Below are positions 1 to 8,261 of a stretch of 64,000 nt of DNA, one piece after another. Each line of letters opens with the position of its first letter. The stretch's first letter is position 1. The DNA is taken from assembly GCA_015060165.1 (NCBI GenBank), contig SUZC01000010.1, positions 19,054 through 83,053 of the forward strand, written 5' to 3'. This DNA is from Rikenellaceae bacterium (GTDB lineage Bacteria > Bacteroidota > Bacteroidia > Bacteroidales > Rikenellaceae). The notes beneath the pieces were generated by a model. The model saw only the letters and a list, made by a program, of their open reading frames with translations. It made no database searches and was not told where the DNA came from. A program made the position numbers and the translations under genes.

Positions 1-777
1 ATATGTAGCAGTGGATTGTGTCCGAATAAGGCCGAGTGTTGGCGTCGAAGAACCGCCACATTTATGATTTTGGGTGATATCTGTACGCGTGGATGCAAAT
101 TCTGCGCGACAAAGACTGGCAAACCCCTTGCTCCCGAAGCCTCCGAGCCCGAAAAAGTGGCGGAGAGTGTAAGGCTTATGGGACTTCGACACGTTGTCGT
201 GACTTCTGTCACGCGTGATGACCTTCCCGATGGTGGAGCTGCTCATTGGGCCGCAACGGTGGAGGCTATCCGCAAAGAGAATCCCGACGCAACAATTGAG
301 CTCCTTATTCCCGATTTGGATGCAAGGGCCGATTTAATTGAGATTGTGGCCGCATCCAAGCCCGATATTATCGGGCATAACATCGAAACCGTCGAGCGAC
401 TCACCCCTGAGGTACGTGCTCGTGCGAAGTATCGCACCAGCCTCCGTACATTGGAGATTATCTCCCAGATGGGCGCAGTCTCGAAGAGTGGACTGATGGT
501 CGGACTTGGCGAGAGCGATGATGAAGTTTTACAAACACTTCGAGACCTGCGTAGTGTAGGTGTCGAAATTGTGACGCTTGGTCAGTACCTTCGACCCTCA
601 TTGGAGCACTATCCCGTTGCGGCGTATATCACTCCTGAAAAATTCGAATGGTACAGACTCCAAGCTTTGGAGATGGGTTTCAGCTATTGCGCAAGTGCGC
701 CCATGGTGCGCTCGTCGTATTTGGCCGATGCTGCATTGGAGAGCGTCAAGTGTAAAATTGCTGCCCAGAACGCGTAG
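1..777 (+). CDS. lipA: Lipoyl synthase LipA (5' end outside window)
   Basis: Radical-SAM enzyme that inserts two sulfurs into protein-bound octanoyl groups to make lipoyl cofactor; cytoplasmic. The window opens inside the gene: the frame is open from base 1, so the start and the first part of the protein are missing. Counting from base 1, cysteines 2, 7 and 13 form the CX4CX5C auxiliary-cluster motif, and CTRGCKFC at 28-35 is the radical-SAM motif. The RSSY near the C-terminus carries the serine that completes the auxiliary cluster in LipA proteins. lipB follows 75 bases downstream, so the octanoyl-transfer and sulfur-insertion steps sit side by side. Confidence 0.97.
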   Translation: MCSSGLCPNKAECWRRRTATFMILGDICTRGCKFCATKTGKPLAPEASEPEKVAESVRLMGLRHVVVTSVTRDDLPDGGAAHWAATVEAIRKENPDATIELLIPDLDARADLIEIVAASKPDIIGHNIETVERLTPEVRARAKYRTSLRTLEIISQMGAVSKSGLMVGLGESDDEVLQTLRDLRSVGVEIVTLGQYLRPSLEHYPVAAYITPEKFEWYRLQALEMGFSYCASAPMVRSSYLADAALESVKCKIAAQNA

Positions 778-852
778 GATCCCCTAGGCGTAGAGAAAAG
801 TGGCTGCGAGTATTCGTTGCCTAAGTGTGTGTGGTAGTCGATTATAGGCGAG

Positions 853-1599
853 ATGGTGGAGGTATTGTACAGAGATTTGGGCCGTATGAGCTATGGCGAA
901 TGTTGGGATTTACAACATTTGCTCTTTGGGCGTATCCTCGATTCAAAGTCGGGGTCTGCGGTTGAATCTGTGGCGTTGAGTGATTCTCAGAAGGCGATTG
1001 CTCCTGAGTGGGATTCGATCGTTGAGGCCGATTGCGGCGGCGAATTACTTCTCGTTGAACACAATCCTGTATACACGTTGGGCAAGAGCGGCAAGGCCGA
1101 GAATATGCTTGTCCCGGAGGCCTACCTTCGTTCGATAGGAGCAGAATTCTATCGTATCGAGCGTGGGGGAGATATCACTTTTCACGGTCCCGGGCAGATT
1201 GTCGGTTATCCTATTCTCGATTTGGAGAAGTTGGGTATAGGCCTGCGCCAATATATCGATGCTATTGAGCAAGCCATCATCGACGTATGTGCCGATTGGG
1301 GTGTTGAGGCTGGTCGCATTGAGGGTGCTTCGGGAGTATGGATTGACCCCGAAAGTGCGCGAGCAAGAAAGATTTGCGCAATAGGAGTGCGATCTTCGCG
1401 TTATGTTACGATGCACGGTTTTGCGATGAATGTGTCGACCGATTTGCGATACTTCTCGCATATTAACCCTTGCGGATTTGTCGACAAGGGTGTTACGAGC
1501 CTAAGCCGTGAGGTAGGCCAAGATATAGCTCTGGAAATTGTTAAGGAGCAGATAGCGAAACACTTAGCTGAGAGATTAAATGTTAAAATATATAAATAA
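853..1599 (+). CDS. lipB: Octanoyltransferase LipB
   Basis: Transfers octanoyl from acyl-carrier protein to lipoyl domains, supplying the LipA substrate. The 248-residue protein shows the family hallmarks: the ERGGDITFHGPGQ loop, the ARKICAIGV segment with the conserved lysine, and NPCGFVDKGVTSL with the acyl-thioester cysteine. An insert of about 25 residues near positions 30-55 (rich in Ser and Ala) separates the first helix from the EHNPVYTLG strand and is longer than in E. coli LipB. The start at 853 keeps the usual N-terminal strand (LYRDLGRMSYGE). It ends 14 bases before recJ, so the two are probably cotranscribed. Confidence 0.96.
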   Translation: MVEVLYRDLGRMSYGECWDLQHLLFGRILDSKSGSAVESVALSDSQKAIAPEWDSIVEADCGGELLLVEHNPVYTLGKSGKAENMLVPEAYLRSIGAEFYRIERGGDITFHGPGQIVGYPILDLEKLGIGLRQYIDAIEQAIIDVCADWGVEAGRIEGASGVWIDPESARARKICAIGVRSSRYVTMHGFAMNVSTDLRYFSHINPCGFVDKGVTSLSREVGQDIALEIVKEQIAKHLAERLNVKIYK

Positions 1600-1613
1600 T
1601 AAAATTGTAAGTT

Positions 1614-3377
1614 ATGCCTATACAGAAGCGTTGGGTTGTGAGATCCCAAGGCGCTCAGGAGGCTGTTGTTCGATTGTCGAACCACCTCCGTATGTCGCCC
1701 GTGCTCACGAACCTACTAGTTCAGAGAGGCATAGACACCGTAGAAAAGGCTAATAAATTTTTTAATCCGCAGCTCTCCGATCTGCACGATCCGTTCCTGA
1801 TGAAGGATATGGATAAGGCGGTCGAGCGCATTGAGCGTGCCGTGGCCAATAACGAGAAGATTATGGTCTATGGCGACTATGATGTCGACGGTACAACAGC
1901 CGTAGCTTTGGTTTATAAATTTTTGAAGCAGATAGGTCACAAGAACCTAGTTTTCTACATCCCCGACCGTTATAACGACGGTTACGGTATATCGGTAAAG
2001 GGTATTGATTCGGCGGCACGTAAGGGTGTGACGTTGATGATTGCTCTCGATTGCGGCATTAAAGCCGTAGAAAAGGTTGTTTATGCGAGTGAGAAGGGCG
2101 TAGATTGTATTATCTGCGACCACCATCTTCCGGCAGAGGAGATTCCCTCAGCCGTAGCAGTTCTCGATCCAAAACGCAACGATTGCAACTATCCGTTTGA
2201 TGAGTTGTCGGGTTGCGGAGTTGGTTTTAAACTCGTTCAGGCTTATGCTCAGAAGCACGGTATCCCGTTCAAGGATATTGAGCATCTGTTGGATTTGCTG
2301 GTAGTGAGTATTGCGTCAGACATAGTCCCGCTTACGGGTGAGAATCGAATCTTGGCCTATTATGGTTTGGAGCGATTGAATCGTATGCCCTCGTCGGGTC
2401 TGTTGTCGATAATCAAGATATGTGGCTTGGAGCGCCACAATATCACAATCGACGATATTGTCTTCAAGATTGGTCCACGTATCAATGCCGCAGGGCGTAT
2501 GCGTATGGACGAGAATGATGAAAATGCGGCTCCTTCGGGAGGCTTTGCGGCCGTTGAGCTGCTTGTTGAGGGTAACGAGAAGCAGGCCCGCGAGTTCTGT
2601 GATGTGATAGATGCCTATAATCAGGATCGTAAGAATATCGACCGTAGCGTGACGCAGGAGGCTCACGATTACATCGAGTCGCATCCTGAGATGAAGGAGC
2701 ATAAGAGTACGGTTATCTATAATCCTAAGTGGATGAAGGGTATCGTGGGAATCGTGGCTTCGCGTCTGATTGAGACTTACTATCGTCCTACGGTAGTGCT
2801 CACTATGAGTAATGGTTTCGTGACTGGTTCGGCGCGTTCGGTTCCAGGCTTCGACCTCTATCAGGCCGTAGAGTCTTGCTCGGATTTGCTGGAAAACTTT
2901 GGTGGCCATATGTATGCCGCGGGTCTTACGATGAAGCCTGAGAATGTAGATGCCTTCACCAAGCGATTCAACGACTATGTCGATGAACATATTGATCCGC
3001 AGATTTTGGTTCCTCAGGTCGATATTGATAGCGAGTTGCTATTCTCTGATATCACGCCTGCGTTCCATCGCCAGCTCAATAGCTTCCAGCCGTTTGGCCC
3101 AGGTAACACAGCCCCGGTCTTTGTAACCTATGGAGCAAGCTCGCACGGCGAAGTGAAGTTGGTGGGTGCAGATTTGGAGCATCTGAGAATGGATCTGGTA
3201 CAGCGGGAGAAGCCCAATACGGCGATTCAGACTATTGCCTTCCAGCAGCCTACTCATTACGATTGGATCCGTGCTGGTCGTCCGATAGATGTATGCTATC
3301 AGATTGTGGAGAACCATTATCGTGGAATGGTGACTACGCAGTTACGTATCAAAGACATTAAGACTGTCGAAAAATAG
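1614..3377 (+). CDS. recJ: Single-strand-DNA exonuclease RecJ
   Basis: 5'-3' single-strand DNA exonuclease of the DHH phosphoesterase superfamily, acting in RecF-type recombination and mismatch repair. The 587-residue protein has the metal-binding YGDYDVDGTTA motif at 86-96 and the DHH motif at 169-171, followed by the DHHA1 part (GGHMYAAGLTM region, the GGH nucleotide-binding motif) and a C-terminal OB-fold-like region. Length fits the family. A 123-base structured repeat begins six bases after the stop codon. Confidence 0.96.
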   Translation: MPIQKRWVVRSQGAQEAVVRLSNHLRMSPVLTNLLVQRGIDTVEKANKFFNPQLSDLHDPFLMKDMDKAVERIERAVANNEKIMVYGDYDVDGTTAVALVYKFLKQIGHKNLVFYIPDRYNDGYGISVKGIDSAARKGVTLMIALDCGIKAVEKVVYASEKGVDCIICDHHLPAEEIPSAVAVLDPKRNDCNYPFDELSGCGVGFKLVQAYAQKHGIPFKDIEHLLDLLVVSIASDIVPLTGENRILAYYGLERLNRMPSSGLLSIIKICGLERHNITIDDIVFKIGPRINAAGRMRMDENDENAAPSGGFAAVELLVEGNEKQAREFCDVIDAYNQDRKNIDRSVTQEAHDYIESHPEMKEHKSTVIYNPKWMKGIVGIVASRLIETYYRPTVVLTMSNGFVTGSARSVPGFDLYQAVESCSDLLENFGGHMYAAGLTMKPENVDAFTKRFNDYVDEHIDPQILVPQVDIDSELLFSDITPAFHRQLNSFQPFGPGNTAPVFVTYGASSHGEVKLVGADLEHLRMDLVQREKPNTAIQTIAFQQPTHYDWIRAGRPIDVCYQIVENHYRGMVTTQLRIKDIKTVEK

Positions 3378-3382
3378 GTGTT

Positions 3383-3505
3383 GAAAACCGTCTAATGTGG
3401 CTCTTTTGGCATCTGCCTTGTGCCTGAAATCCTCACATACGATTAGTATGCTGCGGTTTCATTCACTGCGAGCAGCTTCAAAATAGCTCACATTATACGA
3501 TTTTC
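3383..3505 (+). repeat. 123-base structured palindromic element, copy 1
   Basis: Full copy of a dispersed element also found at 16699, 24251 and 27224. The ends are inverted repeats: the 5' arm (GAAAACCGTCTAATG) pairs with the 3' arm (CATTATACGATTTTC). Inside, GAAATCC near 3425 pairs with GGTTTC near 3455, and a central hairpin CATAC/GTATG spans 3436-3450. Relative to the other copies, both the outer stem (AATGTG/CACATT here, AACAAG/CTTGTT in copies 2 and 3) and the central stem differ by paired changes. It lies six bases after the recJ stop. I do not recognise a named family. Confidence 0.85.
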
Positions 3506-3547
3506 GTGAGGTGGGTATTTTGAGTTTTTACTCAACATATAAAGAAA

Positions 3548-3750
3548 AAATGCAGGCTGTGCCGTTGCGGTAGGTAGCGAGTCCAGCCGACGTTGGATAG
3601 AATATATCCGATGTATTATCAGAATAAGGTGCAGGTTGTGCCGATTCAGTAATGAGTAAGGCCACTAGCCATTGAAAGAAAATAGCTTTCAATAGAATTG
3701 ATGAGGATGAGGTTGAGGTTGTGTCGTTACGGTAATGAGAACGACAACCC
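3548..3750 (+). repeat. Three imperfect tandem hairpin repeats upstream of rnpB
   Basis: Three related segments start near 3550, 3629 and 3712. Each has a GCAGGYTGTGCCG-like 5' arm, then a GGTAATGAG-like loop (degenerate in the first copy), then a 3' arm that closes on the first: GGCTG with CAGCC, GGTT..GTG with CAC..AGCC, and GGTTGT..CGTT with AACGACAACC. The arms differ between copies yet still pair. Additional small hairpins lie between units (GGATA/TATCC at 3595-3609 and ATTGAAAG/CTTTCAAT near 3671-3693). Function unknown; it may be a leader or processing region of the rnpB transcript. Confidence 0.55.
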
Positions 3751-3768
3751 GCCTCGGAGACGAAAAAT

Positions 3769-4128
3769 TTGCAAGTGCGCTCTATCGCTGCCTGCTAGTC
3801 AGGGGGAGGAAAGTCCGAGCAACACAGAGCACCGCACGAGTTAACGGCTCGATGTCCGTAAGGGTGTAGTAGCGTAACAGAGAATAACCGCCTATGTCGG
3901 CTTCGGCTGGCAGGTAAGGGTGAAAAGGTGGGGTAAGAGCCCACCGCAGCGGCAGTAATGTCGTCTGGCCGTACGCCTTGCGGGTTGCAAGACCGCGTAT
4001 ACCGACAATTAAGGGTTGCTCGCCCAATGTCGGGGGGTAGGTTGCTAGAGGCTGTGGGTGACCGCAGTCGTAGATAAATGATAGAGGCCCTCTTGGGGGT
4101 ACAGAACTCGGCTTATAGTGCTTGCAAT
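3769..4128 (+). ncRNA. rnpB: RNase P RNA (bacterial type A-like)
   Basis: Catalytic RNA that removes 5' leaders from tRNA precursors. The 5' conserved region GAGGAAAGTCCGAGC lies at 3806-3820 and the 3' conserved ACAGAACTCGGCTTATAG at 4101-4117. The P1 helix is formed by TTGCAAG at the 5' end and CTTGCAA at 4120-4126. Length near 360 is normal. A strong terminator follows directly. No TAnnTTTG box is visible just upstream, so the promoter may lie further up. An antisense ORF over this region is rejected. Confidence 0.96.
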
Positions 4129-4134
4129 AGTATG

Positions 4135-4168
4135 CCCGACCACCACAATGGTGGTCGGGTTTTTTTTT
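4135..4168 (+). terminator. rnpB intrinsic terminator
   Basis: A perfect ten-base stem (CCCGACCACC with GGTGGTCGGG) and a short loop, followed by nine T residues. It sits seven bases after the RNase P RNA 3' end. Confidence 0.95.
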
Positions 4169-4221
4169 GTCGATTTTATCGAAGGGCGTGGAATTCTGTT
4201 TTAAGACGGGGATATGGAGGC

Positions 4222-4881
4222 TCACTTAAAAATTAAGAATTTCTCGTGAGGCGTCATGCAGTGGGCGCAGCGATAGGTGCTTAGCTCTTTGTCGCTCAAC
4301 TTGCCGCATACGGGACATACGGTGTAATGAGCTTGATGGATGGTGTCGGCGGTGTTGCTGCGTTGTAATTCGTGGCGCAGGATGAGAATCTGCTCTACGT
4401 CGCTTGCATCGCTCCACGTCAGCATACGTGCAATGTAGCGATTACCCTCGTTGAGAGTTTGTAATATTATATTGTGTATATGCTCGGAGTGATATGCGCT
4501 CTTTTCGTCGCAGATTATCTGCATATGCCTGCGTGTGTCGTACATCGTGGCATCGACACTTACTGGTATGTGGTGTATGCCGCCCAACGATTCAATAGCC
4601 TTTATGCAGTTTTGGCACTGTATGGCATCGGCTTGCGATATGGCTCGCAGGAGTACGGCTTGATTGTGCAACCCCTCCTTTTCGGCGAAGGTCGAGTATT
4701 GTGCGTATCGCAGACTCTGGCGATGCTTGATTCTTGCCAGGTCGTTTAATTGTTGCAGAGTGTCGTACCATAGATATTCGCTCTTCTGCTGGGGCCGCAC
4801 TCGGCTCTCGACGTATACAGCCAACAGAGCCACTGCTCCAATCAGAAAGGCTGCTATAAATGGAGTTATAATTCGTTTCAT
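4222..4881 (-). CDS. Membrane-anchored rubrerythrin-like protein
   Basis: The 219-residue protein starts at MKRIITPF; the ORF can be read from 4926, but that start overlaps the rpmH terminator and adds a non-typical leader. Residues 5-22 form one hydrophobic segment, then comes a helical region resembling a rubrerythrin ferritin-like fold (RYAQYSTFAEKEGLHNQA), and a C-terminal zinc/iron ribbon CPVC-X12-CAHC. Rubrerythrins are diiron peroxidases against oxidative stress. Here the second helix reads SQADAIQCQ where an EXXH metal motif is expected, so a normal diiron site is doubtful and the enzymatic role is unproven. It is convergent with rnpB and downstream of rpmH. Confidence 0.7.
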   Translation of the reverse strand: MKRIITPFIAAFLIGAVALLAVYVESRVRPQQKSEYLWYDTLQQLNDLARIKHRQSLRYAQYSTFAEKEGLHNQAVLLRAISQADAIQCQNCIKAIESLGGIHHIPVSVDATMYDTRRHMQIICDEKSAYHSEHIHNIILQTLNEGNRYIARMLTWSDASDVEQILILRHELQRSNTADTIHQAHYTVCPVCGKLSDKELSTYRCAHCMTPHEKFLIFK

Positions 4882-4917
4882 ACCCTCAGGTGGAGCATAA
4901 ATTATGCCGCAGAGGAT

Positions 4918-4952
4918 AAAAAACAAGAGGGAACCGCGTCCGATTCCCTCTT
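4918..4952 (-). terminator. rpmH terminator
   Basis: Stem AAGAGGGAA/TTCCCTCTT (4925-4933 with 4944-4952), followed on the minus strand by a T-rich run. It lies about 25 bases past the rpmH stop and just before the preferred start of the rubrerythrin-like gene. Confidence 0.8.
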
Positions 4953-4975
4953 ATTTTTCCGACTTAATCGGAAAA

Positions 4976-5143
4976 TTAAGCATACTTAAATGTTGACTCA
5001 TCTGATACGGTCAACTTCTTACGTCCCTTAGCGCGACGTGCAGCCAAAACCTTGCGGCCGTTAGCTGTTGCCATTCTCTGACGGAATCCGTGCTTGTTGA
5101 TTCTCTTACGACGAGAAGGCTGGTAAGTTCTTTTCATTGCCAT
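4976..5143 (-). CDS. rpmH: 50S ribosomal protein L34
   Basis: A 55-residue basic protein, [20 protein letters not shown] at its start and ending in [11 protein letters not shown], which is unmistakably L34. It was found by translating the minus strand directly, being too short for the usual length cut-off. Two extra N-terminal residues (MA) precede the more common MKRT start, so initiation at 5137 is also possible. Unlike the dnaA-side arrangement of many bacteria, no rnpA follows. It has its own promoter at 5217-5247 and its own terminator. Confidence 0.98.
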   Translation of the reverse strand: MAMKRTYQPSRRKRINKHGFRQRMATANGRKVLAARRAKGRKKLTVSDESTFKYA

Positions 5144-5216
5144 AACGATATCGTTTTTGTGTTTGTGTCAATTAATTTCACATCGATTACGTCTGTTCGT
5201 AATCTTCTGCGAGGTG

Positions 5217-5247
5217 CAAAGGTAAGCCTTTTTTCCTATTTCGCAAA
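5217..5247 (-). promoter_or_regulatory. rpmH promoter (Bacteroidetes sigma type)
   Basis: On the minus strand: TTTG (5247-5244), 19 bases, TACCTTTG (5224-5217). This is an exact match to the primary Bacteroidetes consensus, predicting a leader of about 70 bases before rpmH. Confidence 0.85.
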
Positions 5248-5341
5248 AATATTTCAAATAAAAACGTCCTCGATTCGTGTTTTACCCCATTTTCACCCTT
5301 GAAAAGCTTTGATATTACCCCTTTTAGCTCATAAATTGCTG

Positions 5342-5899
5342 TTACATATCCTTAAAGAGGTCCACCTCGCCCTGTTCGACCTTTCTATACATATCGGCAA
5401 GCTCGGCTACAACGGGCGAAACCAATTCGATGGTATCTTTGATAGTTTCGGTGCGTTTCTTGTCGCCTTTTATGCGGTAGAGCATTGCGGCATAGAGCGC
5501 ACGAAAACAGATTTCTGTATCCGAAACATCCTCCTTTTTTATCATTGTGCGCAACTGAGGCAGCTGAGGTAGAAGACGTGCGAACGTTGCACGATAATGT
5601 TCTCCGATGGGGTTGTGCATCAGCTGCAAATGCAGGTTATGCATATCGGCTATAAGGTGTATAGTGTGTTCTAGATGGCCACTCTCCTCCTTACCTTCTT
5701 TGCGTAGCAGGTTTACTATATCCATATACCACAATAAGTATATGTGTTTCTGTTCTTCATCAACCTGACGTGGAGCCACCAGTTGAGAGTATATCGCCTC
5801 GGGACTGAATTGCAAGGCTCTGAGCAGGTCCTCCAATTGCCATAGGTAGAGTATGTATTCTGCTATGTTCTCTTTGCGTTTTGCTTGTGCTATATCCAT
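5342..5899 (-). CDS. DUF4924 family protein
   Basis: A 185-residue soluble, mostly helical protein that I recognise as the DUF4924 family of Bacteroidetes. There is no signal peptide or membrane segment. It begins MDIAQAKRKENIAEYILYLW and ends in an acidic helix (VEQGEVDLFKDM). No catalytic motif is evident and the function is unknown. It lies 66 bases downstream of the NUC endonuclease gene on the same strand and could be the last gene of that run. Confidence 0.75.
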   Translation of the reverse strand: MDIAQAKRKENIAEYILYLWQLEDLLRALQFSPEAIYSQLVAPRQVDEEQKHIYLLWYMDIVNLLRKEGKEESGHLEHTIHLIADMHNLHLQLMHNPIGEHYRATFARLLPQLPQLRTMIKKEDVSDTEICFRALYAAMLYRIKGDKKRTETIKDTIELVSPVVAELADMYRKVEQGEVDLFKDM

Positions 5900-5965
5900 A
5901 TCTTAAATGTATATCGTTTATTATGAGCGACTTTTACCGCTGCTTGATTGCAGACTTGAAAATGT

Positions 5966-7033
5966 TTATAATCCCCAATCCGAGGGGTTTGCTTTTCCCT
6001 TGGGGGCATTCTTTACATTGGCGAAAAACTCCACTCCGCTCAGTCGCTCCAGTTCCTTGATGCTTATCAAATCTCTGCTCGATGGCTTGTAGCCTGCGGC
6101 CGAGGTGTGGGGAACTATTATGGCGGCGCATTTCAGCTCATCGGCTTTGCACTCCATTACGCTCTTGCCCGTAGAACCTCGTTTGGTGCGGAGCATAGCT
6201 TTGTAGAAAGCTGTGGGGACAGCTATCTGCTTTTTGTCGCCCTTGTTTGTGGTGTTTGAGGCTTTTACTTTGCGGCCGTCTGAGTGAGTGTAGTTGTCAA
6301 ACAGGCATCCAGTTACGACGTATAGCGTGTCGTTGCATATCTGCTTGTCGACCACTCTTTCTATGTTATTCCACGCACCGCCTCGGGTGTTGAATCCGTC
6401 GCGTAGCTGAGGTGCGATGTTGGTCGAGTAGAATGTCTGCTCGTTCATCGCGCGAGAGGCAGTCCTTTCTGCCGAACCAAGCATATGCCCTCGGGTATAT
6501 TGACCGTATGAGCGTGTGAGCAACGGTTGAATATCAACTGAAATTGTGGGGTCGAAAGTATAGCTGTCGTTACGCTTTACATCGCCCTTGTAGCTACGGT
6601 GCAGTGGTGCTGCGACCCATACGGGACAATGGTATTTGCTGCTGTAGCATACCGAATAGTTGCGTCGTCCCTGCTTGTAGAAGTGGTGGGTGGTAAATAA
6701 TTGCTTCTGTTTGGGAGTGGCTGGTAACTCGGCCCACCCTTTGCGGAAACTATTGTTTTTTATGTGTGGCAGCTCGGCGCTCTCGTTTTGCGACTCGATG
6801 TTTGGTGAGGACTCATTCTGCGAGGGGGTGGCGACTGCTGAAAAACCGCTGACCAAAGAGGCTTCTTGGGTCATTGCGTCGCTCAAGCCTCCACTTATCT
6901 GCTCGATAAACTCCTTGTTGGGCTCGATATATTTATTGTATATGTGTCCAGCCAACCACATAATAGCAACTACAGCAATGTAGATTACTATTCTGCCAGG
7001 TCCAACTCCCATTTTATGTGTTCTGCGTCTCAT
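5966..7033 (-). CDS. Membrane-anchored DNA/RNA non-specific endonuclease (NUC family)
   Basis: The 355-residue protein has one N-terminal membrane segment (about residues 14-29, IVIYIAVVAIMWLAG), a Ser/Asn-rich linker and a C-terminal beta-beta-alpha-metal nuclease domain. The catalytic RGH is in YTRGHMLGSAER, and the metal-binding asparagine lies in GGAWNNIE after NIAPQLRDGFN. These match the EndoG/NucA fold. The topology puts the nuclease outside the inner membrane, which suggests nucleic-acid scavenging rather than restriction. It is 21 bases downstream of dtd. Confidence 0.87.
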   Translation of the reverse strand: MRRRTHKMGVGPGRIVIYIAVVAIMWLAGHIYNKYIEPNKEFIEQISGGLSDAMTQEASLVSGFSAVATPSQNESSPNIESQNESAELPHIKNNSFRKGWAELPATPKQKQLFTTHHFYKQGRRNYSVCYSSKYHCPVWVAAPLHRSYKGDVKRNDSYTFDPTISVDIQPLLTRSYGQYTRGHMLGSAERTASRAMNEQTFYSTNIAPQLRDGFNTRGGAWNNIERVVDKQICNDTLYVVTGCLFDNYTHSDGRKVKASNTTNKGDKKQIAVPTAFYKAMLRTKRGSTGKSVMECKADELKCAAIIVPHTSAAGYKPSSRDLISIKELERLSGVEFFANVKNAPKGKANPSDWGL

Positions 7034-7054
7034 TTTGCTAATGTTTCAGACTCG

Positions 7055-7507
7055 TTATTCTCTATTTTTTGAGTCTATCCAAATTGTTACGGGGCCATCG
7101 TTGATTAATTCCACCTGCATATCTGCTCCGAAACTACCTGTTGCGACATCCTTTCCCAGAGCCGATTTCACGCTTTCGACAAATCTTTCGTACATCGGGC
7201 GTGAGATAGCCTCGGCAGCAGCCTTGAAATAAGATGGTCGATTCCCCTTTTTTGTTGATGCGTGAAGTGTGAACTGGCTCACAACCATCACATCGCCACC
7301 GACTTGCTGAACGTCGAGATTCATCACTCCCTGCTCGTCATCAAATATGCGCAAGCGGCACAATTTACCGGTCAACCAGTCGATATCTTCTTGTGAGTCG
7401 GCCTCCTCTATACCAACCAGCACCAACAAACCCTTACCTATCTTCGAAAACTCTTCGCCAGCGATATTCACACTTGCACACTTGACTCTCTGAATCAATA
7501 ATCTCAT
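7055..7507 (-). CDS. dtd: D-aminoacyl-tRNA deacylase
   Basis: Hydrolyses D-amino acids (and mischarged glycine) from tRNA as translation quality control. The 150-residue protein has the SQFTLHA motif at about 78-84 and the cross-subunit NDGPVTI motif at about 136-142, which together define the homodimeric DTD active site. Length and start are standard. It sits between the pseudouridine synthase and the NUC gene with gaps below 30 bases. Confidence 0.96.
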   Translation of the reverse strand: MRLLIQRVKCASVNIAGEEFSKIGKGLLVLVGIEEADSQEDIDWLTGKLCRLRIFDDEQGVMNLDVQQVGGDVMVVSQFTLHASTKKGNRPSYFKAAAEAISRPMYERFVESVKSALGKDVATGSFGADMQVELINDGPVTIWIDSKNRE

Positions 7508-7535
7508 AACTCTCTATTCTAAGATTATGTGTTTG

Positions 7536-8222
7536 TTACATGCTCTCAAAAAATGCCCACAAATTATCTTTTGCCGGGGTTGGTGCTTCGATAGTAATAA
7601 GCTCTTTGCGGACGGGGTGCAGGAACTCCACTCGGCGTGAATGCAGCGAGATACCTCCATCGGGGTTCGAGCGCTTTGCCCCATATTTCAGATCACCCTT
7701 TATCGGGCAGCCAATCTTTGATAGCTGGGTGCGAATCTGGTGATGGCGACCCGTCAAGAGTTCCACCTCGACCAACGTGTAACGAGTCGAGCAACCCAGG
7801 ACCTGATAATTAAGCATAGCCTTCTTGCCTTCGGCCTTCGGCTTATCGTAGGCTCGCGAACGGTTGGTGCGACCATCGCGCACGATGTAATGCGTCAGAC
7901 TTCCCTGTTCAGGATTGGGGGTAGATTCCGTAATGGCCCAATATGTCTTGTGAATCTCGCCATTGCGAATCATCTCGTTCAGTCGTGTGAGGGCCTTCGA
8001 AGTTTTGGCAAATACCACCGCACCACTTACCGGGCGGTCGATGCGGTGGACAACGCCCAGAAATACATCTCCGGGTTTGTGGTCACGCACCTTAATCATT
8101 GCCTTTATATCGTTCTCCAATGCCTCTTCGCTCTCGCGGTCGGGCTGTACCAACTCGCCACAGTGTTTGTTGACAATAAGCAGATGGTTGTCCTCGTAGA
8201 GGATATCTTTGGGATTGAACAT
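7536..8222 (-). CDS. RluA-family pseudouridine synthase
   Basis: Isomerises uridine to pseudouridine in rRNA or tRNA. The 228-residue protein has the catalytic segment GVVHRIDRPVSGAVVF with the invariant aspartate, the GRHHQIRTQL motif and the GDLKYGA segment. No S4 RNA-binding domain is present, so it belongs with the short RluA/TruC-like enzymes; the exact target cannot be told. It is read from the same strand as cdd (39 bases upstream) and dtd (28 bases downstream). Confidence 0.92.
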   Translation of the reverse strand: MFNPKDILYEDNHLLIVNKHCGELVQPDRESEEALENDIKAMIKVRDHKPGDVFLGVVHRIDRPVSGAVVFAKTSKALTRLNEMIRNGEIHKTYWAITESTPNPEQGSLTHYIVRDGRTNRSRAYDKPKAEGKKAMLNYQVLGCSTRYTLVEVELLTGRHHQIRTQLSKIGCPIKGDLKYGAKRSNPDGGISLHSRRVEFLHPVRKELITIEAPTPAKDNLWAFFESM

Positions 8223-8261
8223 CTTTCGTTGTTTCTTTCTAAGTTAATAATATCCAAGTAT

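Noticed and set aside
3782..4225. 147-residue minus-strand ORF across the RNase P gene
   Set aside because: It is antisense to a strongly conserved RNase P RNA and has no recognisable domain.
4882..4926. Upstream start of the rubrerythrin-like gene
   Set aside because: It overlaps the rpmH terminator and adds 15 residues before a normal membrane anchor.
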